A stretch of 64,000 nt of DNA from Adineta vaga (lineage: Eukaryota > Rotifera). The stretch spans positions 13,950,001-14,014,000 of the forward strand of contig CP075493.1 of the NCBI GenBank assembly GCA_021613535.1, written 5' to 3'. The notes below the pieces were generated by a model. The model was given only the letters and a program-made list of their open reading frames with translations. It made no database searches and had not been told where the DNA came from. Below are positions 10,668 through 22,004 of the stretch, piece after piece. Positions within the stretch are counted from its first letter, which is position 1. Each line of letters opens with the position of its first letter. The translations under genes and the position numbers were made by a program.

Positions 10668-11752
10668 TCACTTGTATGAACATGATTGATGAAATCGATT
10701 TTGACGATATCGTAATTGAGGCAACTTTGTAGTAAGTAATAATATTTTGTGTTTGATCTGTTCTGTCACGTGCAATGAAATTTTTAAATCAGTTGATTGT
10801 ATCATGTTCTTGTTCAATAATGTGTCATAGATTGGATTGAGTGGTTCTATGATTGTTTTATAATCTAGCATGTACATAAGTCCATCAATGAGCCTTTTTG
10901 ACGAATCAGATATCGTTTTCAGACGATCATTAATCAGTTGAAATTGTTCACTAAGTGCATTGGCTATTATTCGTGTTTTATGTTCTTGTAAAGTGATATT
11001 GAGTTCTATCAATTACTGCGAACTATTCATTAGTTGAGATTGAGCTGCATTGTAATCAGGACTTTTATCTTTTAACCATTTCTCCCGTTCTTCTAAGTTT
11101 TCCGTGGCCTTCTCGGTACGATTTGAGTTTGACCGGGGAAACGGAAAGTATCCAGAACTGAGACTACACACTGGTCTTCCATAGATTCTGGAATGATGTG
11201 AATGTCGATCATTGTGTCTACCGAAAATATCACTACCATGATTATGACAGAATCGGTAATGTCTCCTGTAGGAAAAATCTATGTCTTTTGAGTTTGAATA
11301 GTAATTAAGACTACTATTTGCTGTTTTCACACTATAAGCTTTGCATCCTGCACATTCTGTCGTGCTTTTTCGACAGTATTATTGGACTCATTCATGAATA
11401 TAGTAGTTTCTCTTGTTTCATTTTCCAATTGTGATACTGATTCAAGTAATTGATCGACGCTCATATTAGTTTGACCAATAATCATCTTATTGGCTTGTGT
11501 TGCTTGCTGCATATTTAAATGTATTTCTTGAACTGTACAGTAAAATTCATGAGTCAAATTAGAAAGTGAATGAGTAACATGTGTTAAATTAACATTCATC
11601 AATTTATTCACAATATTCGATTTCAATAAGGTAACAGCATGTTGGTAAGATAATATAACTGTGCCTTCGAATTGAGATGCACTTGAATTGATCCCATTTT
11701 GGCACTGAACAACGATGGGAAATAAGAAAAGAATGATATAATACAATATCAT
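10668..11752 (-). pseudogene. Secreted coiled-coil protein, broken by a frameshift and a stop
   Basis: The first 141 codons from the ATG at 11752 start with a signal peptide (MILYYIILFLFPIVVQCQ) and continue as a long amphipathic helix region rich in N-glycosylation sites (VTHSLSNLTHEFY, NMQQATQANKM, LENETRET). This frame stops at 11327. A second frame takes over at 11330 (ANSSLNYYSNSKD; RPVCSLSSGYFPFPR; EEREKWLKDK) and is in phase, across one TAA at 11013-11015, with a third open stretch (LIELNITLQEHKTRII, then more helix) to 10668. The three pieces are contiguous and of like character, so one gene of about 360 codons with one frameshift and one nonsense codon is the simplest reading. The family is not recognised. 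Confidence 0.5.
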
Positions 11753-13039
11753 TTTTTATTTTGAATTCAATTAAAACATCGTTTCGTGTTTTATACTTCG
11801 ATGAAATAGTTGTTAATTCGATTCGTTACGCAGATAAGATTAAAGAGCATATTGCTCATGAGAAAAAGAATTATATTTCAAAATTTAAATTACTTTTTCA
11901 TTATATCTTCTCTCATATATAGTTACATCGTTTACGTAAGAAACCTGAGAAAACAAAAAGGGAGATTATCTTGTTCTTCTGTGCTCATGCATTCTATGAG
12001 ATCTCATAGTTTTCTTAAATGACGCTCGTCGACGTCTTTGCGGTTTCCAAATTCCGACTTCTCAATGTTAAACATTAAATTAATTTTATTTTCTATCTGT
12101 TTAGTCAGTTTTAAGCAAATCTTCAATGTCTGATCTTTCACTGTTCACTCATAACAGATATATCTGTCGACGCATATTCATTACAACTTAGATTCATAGT
12201 TAGTACTATCAGCCAATATCTCATTTGACGTTCAGGCTTGAAGGTTACAAGAATAGATATAGAATATAGACCCATCGAAACAGAATGAGAGATATTCTTG
12301 AAAACGATTCTTTATTTCGACGTTTTATTGAGAATATTTTTTTAAAGAGAATCACATACGTGTATAGCCAAGAGTTAGGAAATTTGATTTTTTGATATTG
12401 CTGAACCTCTGTTTCTTCGAGAATAAAAGAAAAGTTCATCAAGTTCTCTTTTTGTAGAGCATTGCGTTACAAAATTGCACCAATTTTCATTCTTCTCATC
12501 GAGAACAATTTAATATCGTTTTTTTCAAACTTCTAATACAGTGAAATAAATGGATATTATATGTTAACTCAGTGATTCCGAGCGGGGAAAAGGATTAATA
12601 AAATTGCGTAAAAACATTTTTTTTTCTATATTTGTATGATTTCAAAACTTTCGCATGCATAGATGTGATAGAAACAAACTGTTAGTATTGTAAAAATTTG
12701 ATTAACAATTCGGAATTGTCACTGTATGATTCAATGAATAAGAAAAATGGAATAATTTTTTTTCAAATGCTTGACGGAAAAGCCCTGAAGTGAAATTACT
12801 TAGAATCAATCAATAAGGAAAATAAAAGAACTTTTTTCAAAAGATTTCACGGGAAAAAACATCGAAAGAATTTACTTACGATCAATTAATAAAAAAAACA
12901 TGGTTACTAATATGAACAGAAATGGTAACAATAAACACATTGCTAACACATATATATAAGCGACACGTAATTTTATTTGACGTTCAAATAGTATTTAACA
13001 ATCAATATTTTCGAGAACATTCAATACAATAAATTTAAC
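11753..13039. other. Intergenic with degenerate tandem units
   Basis: No gene is seen. At about 12737-12891 two diverged units of some 75 bp follow each other, both carrying a run of T followed by CAAA, and both ending near TTACTTA-GAATCAAT or TTACTTACGATCAATT. A third partial unit follows. Confidence 0.45.
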
Positions 13040-15385
13040 ATGATCGTCTGTATCGAAATCTTTTTCTGTTATTCATTTGATTTGATTTATTTTTAGGGAA
13101 AACCTATTTGGAATATCGAAGGTGTTACGCCAACAATTATCGAAGGTACAAATATTAAAGTAAAATTTAACATTTTTTTTCGTTTCATTGAATCGCATCA
13201 AAATTTCTTGTTACCTATAGATTGAATTTATTCGTGAAAAGCCAAAAGCTCAACAATCACAATCACAAACTGAAGTAAATATCAGATGTTCGGATGGAAC
13301 TATCTATGAAATAGTTTAAATCTTATTTTTATATTTATTTGTTTTAATAACGAAACGAAAAATTAATTTTTCTTAGGGAAACGGCCCAGTGTCAACTGTC
13401 AAAGAAGTTTTTGCTGACTTACAAACAATTCCAACCATTGAAATAGAAAGGTTTTTTTCCTTTTATTTGTGTTTTTCAAAAAATCGGTTTTTTTTCTCGT
13501 TTTCTAGGCGTCTTACAAGAGGAATGATTCTTCTTGGAATTCTTTGTGGAATAATATGTCTTGTATGTTTCGTTGCGGCAGCTGTTGTTGTACCGATTCT
13601 CATATTACACCAAAATTCAATAACCACAAAAGGTAAGAATATTCTTAAAAGACTTTTGCTTCCAACGACGAAAATATCTTAGTAAAAAAAAATCCTAATA
13701 GATCGGAACTGTCAAAAGCGACAAAGCGTATTTTATCATTTCATCCCTACCGTTTTTACGCGTATTCTTTGGTCCTTGTCTGTCTGGGTTTCCAATCTAA
13801 AATAGTGATTAAATAACTCAAACACTGCCATCTCATTTTCCGTATATACCACTTTTTTTTATAAAGTTCTAGAGTAAATTTTTTCATATTGTGACTCAAT
13901 TACTCGTTGTATATCTATTCTTACTTTTTTATACTATATCACCACTAAAGCTATGTATGAGCTATTTTCTCTCGCGTCGTGATAATATGACTAATCTTCA
14001 ACCCCGATTGATATCAATAATTCCTCAATGTTAATATCGCAAAATAGGAAGCGCTTTTATACGAAAGTAAAAAAGTTGAAAAGTTTAATTCATCTCGAGA
14101 AATCTTCTTATTATACTGTTACAAAACTATGCAAATGAAACTTTGATTCTAAAACTTTTTTCCTTAATAAGCATCAACAACAACTACAACATCAACAACG
14201 TCAACAACATCAACGACGTCTTCAACAACTTCAACGACATCAACATCAACAACATCAACAACGTCAACAACGTCAACTACATCAACTACATCAACGACAT
14301 CAACAACATCAACGACATCAACATCAACAACATCAACAACATCAACAACGTCAACTACATCAACTACATCAACTACATCAACTACATCAACAACAACTTC
14401 AACAACATCAACCACTACAACAACAGCAACAACTACTACCACTACAACAGTAACTACAGCAACAACGGCTTCGACTGCAGCGCCAACCACAGCTGGAGGT
14501 AATTTGCTTAAAATTATTTCGTAATCAAATTGTGTTTTATCTTCGGTATTTATGTAATTAATTTGATTTGTTTTGTATTTTCAAGGTTCGTGTTTCTATG
14601 GTAAAGATAAAGTAAATTTAATTGATGGCAATCAACGTGCAGTTGAAGATTTAAAAGTTGGTGATAGAATATGGTCACTTAGTGAAGATGGAAATTCTTT
14701 TGTTGAAGATGAAATTATTCTAATGATGCATAATGGACCAAATGAAACATGTTTGTTTTATATTCCTATATTGACATTTTTGAAGACAAACAAACGTTTT
14801 TTTCTATTTTAGCATTATTTTATACATTTCATACCACAAATGGACTGGAAGTTAGTTTAACAGAAAAACATACAATTCCTGTTTTTATATTCGCAATGAA
14901 TGAAATAAAAATTCTTCCAGCATTCAAAGTAACATTAGAACATCAGTTAATAATCTATAAAGAAAAGACTTCAATTGAATCAATAAGAAAAAATATTCGA
15001 CAAGGTTTTTATTCTCCATTAACGTTAACAAGTTATTTATTTGTTAACAATATTTCAACATCAGTTTTTTCTAATAGGTAAGTGTTATTGTATTTAAATG
15101 ACATATTTTTCTCTTCATAATTCATGTTTCAGTTATCATGTATCACAAAAAGCACTTCATGATGCATTCACACCAGTAAGAATTTATTATAATTTAATGA
15201 GATTTATTTATGGAGAAAATTATAAGCCATTTGCAACAATAAAGGAAGGTTTACATCCAATACCATATTTTTATAAAAAATATCAACTGATTATTCGATT
15301 TCTTTATTTTACATCGAAATATATTCTTCCAATTCTAATTCCATTCCTTATCATTAATGGTATTTATCAGAAAACAAGGACATGA
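13040..15385 (+). CDS. Type II membrane protein with mucin stalk and Hedgehog-type Hint domain
   Basis: Nine exons fit in phase: 13040-13045 (tentative), 13097-13159, 13221-13313, 13377-13450, 13508-13632, 14172-14498, 14586-14750, 14813-15077, 15133-15385. The N-terminal part is cytosolic, then comes a membrane segment (MILLGILCGIICLVCFVAAA), a Thr/Ser stalk of about 105 residues built from TTS units, and the Hint domain. The Hint domain opens G-SCFYGKDKVNLIDG with its catalytic Cys. It has VEDLKVGDRIW and VEDEIILMMHNGPNET, then SLTEKHTIPV, which supplies the TxxH motif, and ends in the YYNLMRF region with a hydrophobic tail. Hint domains cut their own chain before the Cys. Here that would free the stalk from the Hint half. 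The donor after 13313 (GTTTAA) is weak, and the start exon codes only two residues, so the N-terminus is uncertain. Confidence 0.7.
14172..14498 (+). repeat. ACATCA-type microsatellite coding the Thr/Ser stalk
   Basis: A 327-nt exon consists almost wholly of ACA, ACT, ACG and TCA codons with local runs of ACATCAACT and ACATCAACA. It codes a mucin-like stalk suited to dense O-glycosylation. The antisense frame (poly Val/Asp) is an artefact of the repeat. Confidence 0.85.
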
Positions 15386-15523
15386 CGTAAAACGATCTTT
15401 TTTTCTGAAAAAATAAAATTTAATTTTTTTTATTGCATTATAATGAAGGTGTAGGGTGAGTATTTGTTCTTCCATCTCATGTTTATCCTCATCTTCAAAA
15501 TAATACACACCACTATGCATTAT

Positions 15524-15550
15524 ATAGATATATATATATATATATATATG
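15524..15550. repeat. TA dinucleotide run
   Basis: A simple (TA)n tract. Similar runs lie at 50645-50668, 58334-58351 and 61615-61635. Confidence 0.8.
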
Positions 15551-15658
15551 AGTGAAAACAAATAGATTGATGCACACAACAGAAGTAATGGGAATATCTG
15601 CACGAGTATAATATTAGAATGATAAAATGTAAGAAGAGTATATCTGTCAGAAAATTCA

Positions 15659-16430
15659 TTACCTAATTTCTTCGAGTCGGCGGCGCTTGACAACAAAATA
15701 TTTCACGAACAAATATACGAAGATCTCGATCGAGAATAATAGCGCACGCACTTGAATAACTACAGAACAAAATGACAATGTGGCTAATGCAATTAAGAAG
15801 ATGATTTTGATGCCAGTAATAATAAACACAAGTGTTGGTATACCAGCAATGAAGAAAATAGCGATAAGGATTAAAGTATTCCGAAGGACACTCATTTCTA
15901 ATCGATTATTGTCTTGAGAATATGCATGATTTCTCACCGTTTGTCGAACTCTTTTCATTTTGGGAGTAAAATAAAAAAATACATAATTAAACTCCCACCG
16001 ACCGAAACAACATAATAAGAAACTGTTGTATCAATGACGTGTAAATGTGCCCTCAAAGGAATCCAACAAATGGAGTTTGGAATGAATGAAATATTTGTCG
16101 TTAAAACTGTCGAAAGTGTTTACATAAAATAGAAATAATCCATCGCAATAACTCCTGCGTAAGTAAAATAAGCATGCCATCGTAGAAAAAGAAGATAAAT
16201 AATAGTAAGAGTTTGTACAAAATTATAGAATATTAATGATAATGAAGAATTGCATATCATCAGATGTCTACATGTGTGAAGTTGTGGTCTTGTTGGATAA
16301 ACGACGACGGTTACGAATAAACCAACAATAGCAGTTATCAACGAAAACAATGCTGCTATACCACAAGCAATGCTAAATTCAAGAGTACTAACTTGAGAAT
16401 ATGTTGAGTAATCTTAATAAAAGAATAAAC
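15659..16430 (-). pseudogene. Rhodopsin-like GPCR pseudogene
   Basis: On the minus strand the 5' part reads YSQVSTLEFSIACGIAALFS, then LITAIVGLFVTVVVY, RPQLHTCRHLMICNSSLS and IFYNFVQTLTIIYLLFLRW, which are TM1-TM3 start. The next recognisable piece is PNSICWIPLRAHL...VSYYVVSVGGSLIMYFFI (TM5). A one-base shift follows, then KMKRVRQTVRNHAY and LILIAIFFIAGIPTLVFIITG (TM6) and TM7. TM3's DRY region and TM4 are missing. An internal deletion plus at least one frameshift destroys the receptor. The ICNSS and KMKRVRQTVRNH signatures fit a bdelloid-expanded orphan GPCR family, from memory. Confidence 0.65.
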
Positions 16431-18890
16431 TCAAGTTTTATCACAGAAATATATCGCTTCATTTCACTACAGGTATGTAAGACGAAACTAATCGGCAAAT
16501 CTATAACAACTTGAATGAAAAGTTGTCTATTCATCATCAGTATTACATATGCCTTACCTTATCTTTAACTTCGTTCTTGTCGTATTAATCTTCGTCTATA
16601 TCTATTTGATTTTCTCATGAGCATATGACGTATATGAAGAAACTCTAAAATTTCGTCTTTTATCCTCAATAAGATAGACTTCTGAAAATATCATAGTTTC
16701 AGATAAATGAACTCACTAGCTCGTAGATAATGTTAATTGAACTTACGCCTGTTGCATTCCACAAGATTTATTTTCTCTGATAACATAAGACGCTAATTAT
16801 ATCAGTCACGTGGGTGATATTTTTATGAACAGACTGTTTTGCAAACGGGAATGATGATGTTTTCTCCTTTCTAATTATAGTTTCATTATAAATACATTGT
16901 CCAGAAGTTTTAGCCGTAAACGATTCGTTTCCGTCTGCCGAACTCTTTTCATCTTGGCTAATGTCAATCGGATACAAAAAAAATGTTCTATTTGTTTTAT
17001 ATACAGACAAGACGAATGATCAATGATGCTTCATTCTCACAGTCAAAGGCTTTCTGCGAGTAACAGATAACGAACCACTGACATCATTAAAATGTAAAGA
17101 TGTCGACGGAATCTTCACTTTAGACCGGATGTTACTTTATTTTTTATTCTAACAGGAGACAAAATTAAAGGAACATTCGTTTTCAGTAAACATGATGCAT
17201 CTGAGTTATTTGCGATCGTTATGTGATGTTTATCAAAGATAGAAAATAAACGAAACGAAATCGGACGAACATCATAGGGTTAGGACTTGTTTCGAAACTG
17301 TTGTTTCTAAATGATAGATTAATATATGCATGTCATGTATACAAATTGAATCATTCCATTCTACTGTACAGGAAGACGCGTCTATGATCTCGTGTATTAC
17401 AAATTGAATTTTCGATAACAAAATTGGACAATTTTCATTGAAGCAATGATGAGATTAGCGGTTTCTTTAGACGAAACATTTCAAAATATGAGAATGTGGA
17501 TGCGGGTATGATGGTGCTGATGACGGTTCACTATAAGAACAAACGTGGTAAATCGACGTTTTTACAATAAATCATTTTTATATTTGACATTTGAATATGT
17601 ATTAGGAAGATTCGGGCTTTGTAAGTATGGTTAGTTTGAAGATTTTTCTACGTTGTTACAAAGTGTTGATGTGTTTTATTTATGATTCACTAGTTGTTTA
17701 GAATTGCAAAAAACTATGGAAAAAAACTGACGGAACTAAATGGAATATGAACAAAGCAACTGGTCTTTTTGCGAAGAAAAAGTTTAGTAAATGATAAATT
17801 TAACACGAAAACACACGAAGAATAGAAAACATATTGCTACTATCGATTACTTCTCATTGATTTTGTATTTTTCTTACATGACAGAAAATGATCAATTAAG
17901 ACTGCATAACATCTGATACTAAAAAGAAATCCGAGAACATTTTTAATCAGACTTGTCTGGATCGAATACGAGAATTTTCTATTTGGAATACTATTTAATT
18001 TTTCCAACTGCTTGCCTTTTGAATCTGTTCGAAAATGTAAGACATTAGGCAGAACGCGCTTCAAAATGCGACTTTCTATCGGTCCTATACGAATCTAAAG
18101 AACGACATTAACGTTTTGAACACTTAGATGATGCGATATATTTCTATAGATGATTTCCGTTCACAATTATTTTTCACTTCTTTTGATCTGCTATAAGCTA
18201 TTACTGATCTAAACTGTAAATGTGGATGGGAAACAGACGTATCATCAACGTCTACACTCATATTCTTGACCACCACCAACAGATGTTGATAATGAACTAT
18301 CAATTTGGTTTTTCTTAAGGCGTTACAATGAGAATGTAGTAGTTCTAAGCGATATGTGTTTATATTTTGAGTAGTAATTATTCGACAAATTTATAATTAT
18401 CCTTGTCTGTCACAGCAATATTATTCAATTATTCCTCATTTTAACTAGAAATATTATTGTGACAATCCAAATGATTGTATACTGCCTCTTTTCTTTTTAT
18501 ACCGTGATATTTGTCCCTGACGTACACTTCTCTCTTCCTTCCTCTTTCTCTATGCTTTCTCTTTCCTTTCCTCTCTTCCTTCGCTTTTCTTTCTTCTACT
18601 TTGTACATGAGCTGCCTAATGTGATTTAGAAAATGATTGAAGATCCAGCTGTTTATTATAACTTCGAAAATAAATTGTGAAAAAGAGAACTATAACTTGA
18701 AAATAACGTAGAAATAGACGTAGTTTTAATTTGATATAGTTATAGCGCATTTCTATGTCCTTCTGTGAAAACAGGAATTGTTAGAAATAGAGAGGAATAT
18801 ATTTACTTTGGTCTTTTTTAATTCTAACTCGCATATACAGATATATCTCTATCCGAGTATGAATTAGAGGTACGCACAACTAAAACTATG
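16431..18890. other. Gene-poor stretch with a polypyrimidine tract
   Basis: I find no supported gene in about 2.4 kb. A C/T-rich tract of about 75 nt lies at 18525-18600. A short match at 16922-16948 to the KMKRVRQT coding region of the neighbouring GPCR pseudogene may be a scrap of a second copy. Confidence 0.45.
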
Positions 18891-18894
18891 GCAT

Positions 18895-19150
18895 TTATTC
18901 ATCTGAGCAATAAAAATACTTAAATGAACAATAATTAAAATACGAATTAGCAATATAATCTTTGAGCAATAAAGAATTTCTATCTGAGCAGTTTTTTTAT
19001 TATGAAATGTGTAATAAATAATTCGTCAAATAGCAATATTAATTTCACATTTTAGCAATAAGAAAAAGAAAAACTTCAGTTTTTATTTCCGCAATTGACC
19101 ATAAGAAAAATGAAAATGAGCAATTAATGTACTATTGTAGCAACAAAGCT
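18895..19150. repeat. Degenerate GAGCAATAA-type array, inverted relative to the 20-bp satellite
   Basis: Motifs GAGCAATAAA, GAACAATAATT, TAGCAATATA, GAGCAATAAAG, TAGCAATATT, TAGCAATAAG and GAGCAATTAA recur every 20-45 bases. They are the reverse complement of TTATTGCTC, the key piece of the satellite at 19935. The two arrays flank about 0.8 kb. Confidence 0.5.
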
Positions 19151-19580
19151 TTTCTTGCTTTCGATGATCTGCCTCTTTTTCTTTTTGTGCCGACTTCTAT
19201 ATTTTTGCTTCTGGTGAAGGTTTGCAATATTTTAGTCAGATAGACATACCGATGACATGCTTGCAAACATAATTATTAAGAAATGATGGACAAGTGCACG
19301 TTACCGTTCTCCATTCGTCAGAATTGTCAGATAAACATACGTACCATATATTGAAATAGGCAGACTTGTACATATCGAATAAATTAAATCTACAATTTTC
19401 ATAAAGTTTTACTTATATGTCTATAACTCCAGTTTCTTCTCCAGCAGATATATAATAAATTGTTCTATCATCTTTTGAAATAGCTATAACTTCCTTGTTT
19501 ACCCGAACCCAGTTGTACCCATCAGTCCAATATAACAATGTGATTTGAGTTTGGTGTTGGAATTTTTTTGCATTAGCACG

Positions 19581-19629
19581 TGTGTGGGTGTGGGTCAAGG
19601 TATCTCTTCTTCGCCCACATCCACACCCT
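19581..19629. repeat. G-rich inverted element, copy 2
   Basis: The left arm GTGTGTGGGTGTGGGT and right arm GCCCACATCCACACCC enclose CAAGGTATCTCTTCTTC. This is the closest to an intact copy on the left side and shares the GTATCTC core with copy 1. Confidence 0.7.
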
Positions 19630-19934
19630 GTTAAATGTATCGCTCTTTTTTTAAGCAAACGAAGTTTATATATATACATAAATAAGAATGGGAATTTCCA
19701 AATATAATGAGAAAAAAACTAGAGGAAAAAAGGACTTGAACGAATCAACATTTGGAAAATACCTCAGATATAAAAGGGAGAAAAGAAAATATATGTAAAT
19801 GTCGTACATATGCATATGTATACGAAACGATCGAGAAAAAGAAAAGAAATACTCAACACAGATGAATGACACTATAACGCCTGGAGTTTTATTGCTCCTT
19901 ATACACACGATTTATTGCTAATTTAAATAAATGA

Positions 19935-20275
19935 TTGCTCAATTATAGTATTATTACGGCTCATTCGGTATTATTATTGCTCATTCAGTATTATTACGGC
20001 TCATTCAGTATTACTATTGCTCATTCAGTATTATTACGGCTCATTCAGTATTATTATTGCTCATTCAGTATTATTATTACTCATTCAGTATTATTACTGC
20101 TCATTCAGTATTATTATTGCTCATTCAGTATTATTACGGCTCATTCAGTATTATTACGGCTCATTCAGTATTATTATTGCTCATTCAGTATTATTACGGC
20201 TCATTCAGTATTATTATTGCTCATTCAGTATTATTACTGCTCATTCAGTATTATTACTGCTAAATTTCATTATTG
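19935..20275. repeat. 20-bp minisatellite, about 17 copies
   Basis: The unit TCATTCAGTATTATTACGGC, with common variants TATTATTATTGC and TATTATTACTGC, repeats with strict 20-bp spacing across the region. Unit length is not divisible by three, so the array is open in several frames and produces spurious repetitive frames. At both ends it fades into diverged units (e.g. CACTTGGATTATTTTATTG). Confidence 0.9.
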
Positions 20276-20299
20276 CTCACTTGGATTATTTTATTGATT

Positions 20300-22004
20300 A
20301 TTTAAATATAAATCTAAAACTATGTATCCCTCAAGAATTAATTTTATGTCAAGATTTATTTTTGAGATCTCTATTTATATTCGAATTCGAATTAGACATC
20401 TACTCACTTTCATTTGTGTAAGTGTGAAAACATACATTCTTATACGTTCTATAAGAACTTCAAAATTGTCACAATAATAATATTGTTCTTCATTTTTCTG
20501 TATATTATTGCTTACATCGTCTTCTCGTGGCTTTATCGTCGTTTTTCTTAACTTCCATCTTTATATTTTTCCTTTTTTTCTCGAATTTCGTAAAACTGGT
20601 GCCACATCCGCTTATTAATTACGCTGAATAGAAAAAAACTCCGATGAATACAGATGGCTCCAACGACTGACTCTTTTCAGCGAGAAATATGTTTTTTGAA
20701 TATATACTATAGATATACGCAGTCGTTAACTTGTTATTGTATATTATTATCTCAAAAAAATATTTTTTTTCTCTTGAGTACTTTGCCATCGTCTCATAAA
20801 AAATTGCTAGCGAAGAAAAAGAGAAAAGAAAACTTACTTATCGGAACTGATGTTTTCCGCACTACATAGACTATATCCAGTGAAACGCACGATGAAAAAT
20901 ATTTCTGTTAATTAATAAGTAAGTCGCTTTTAACCAATGCAAATGTGCGTCGAATGCCATTTCCTATACTTTCAAATCTAGGAGCAATCGAGAGTTTTGT
21001 TTTGCATCTTGTACTCAAAATATTTTCACTATAGAATTTCTAAAAAATTATATTTGAAAATAAGTGAGAAATATAAAAGAAAATAAAAATATAGGCGAAG
21101 ACTAGTTTATTCTCATTGTTGTATTTTAAATTACATTTTTCGTTTGTGATCAAAGTCCATCGCATAATAGAATTGTTACCTTTTTATGAAATTTTATCTT
21201 TGTGTCCATCGTCAAGTTGTCGAAATTCAAGCTATTATGAAGAAAATTTAATTGATTTTTTTTTATTTAACAGGATTGTAACTCAAGATCTCCTGGAACG
21301 CCGTTTATAAACCGCCTGAAAATTCTAAATCTCTTGGAAGTTTTTAAATTCCTTACGCATTCAATCTCTGTTATAGCTAGCGTCACCAAACTTTCCATAG
21401 CAGTTCCCGAAGCTCAATGAAGGATCGAAAGGGACTTGGTGGTCTTGTGTGTATATCCGCGCTGGATAGAACTTGAACTGAAAGTCTAAGACTTTTCATG
21501 TCTGAACTAAAACGGAGACAGCTTTCGAGTGAGATGCGTAAGAAAAAGGATGAATTTTCCAGCAGGAACTGTAAGAAAACGGGTGGATTTGGAATGCTAC
21601 ATAGTATAAGTTGTTCTATCTTAGATATGCGTGGCGGGATATGTTGTGGTAATGAATGAAAAAATTTCAAGTTCAACCCTCTCTGCATCCCCTGTCACTT
21701 CTGACATATGTAGTTTTCAGTCGGAAAGATTCTGGATCAAGATCGGCTACTTCCGCTAGTGTATTTATAGAAAAGGAATTGAATATGGATGATTGCGCAA
21801 TCATTATGTCTCATTAAAAGTTTCTGTGCCATTTTTACTAGTACAGTAGTTAATGAGATCATAGTTTGAATGCAAAAGTGTTTTTTATGAAAGAAGTTGT
21901 ACCCTAATATTTTCTCACTAGATTGCTTTATTTCAGAAAGAAAGTTTTATATTTCGACGATATAAACTTCATTTAAACACTTTGTGGAATCTACTTCAAA
22001 AGTG
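20300..22004. other. Intergenic, no gene seen
   Basis: No domain-bearing frame is visible. The last about 300 bases must contain the promoter and leader of the STAND gene; several AT-rich blocks but no clear TATA box are seen. Confidence 0.5.

Noticed and set aside
14164-14490. Long minus-strand frame of Val/Asp repeats
   Set aside because: It is the antisense of the Thr/Ser codon repeat in the Hint gene's stalk exon.
16768-17010. 80-codon minus-strand frame
   Set aside because: No domain; a short DNA match to the GPCR pseudogene lies in another frame, so the frame itself is not supported.
19935-20421. Three overlapping repetitive frames on the plus strand
   Set aside because: They arise because the 20-bp satellite unit lacks stops in those frames; unit length is not a multiple of three and there is no signal or domain.
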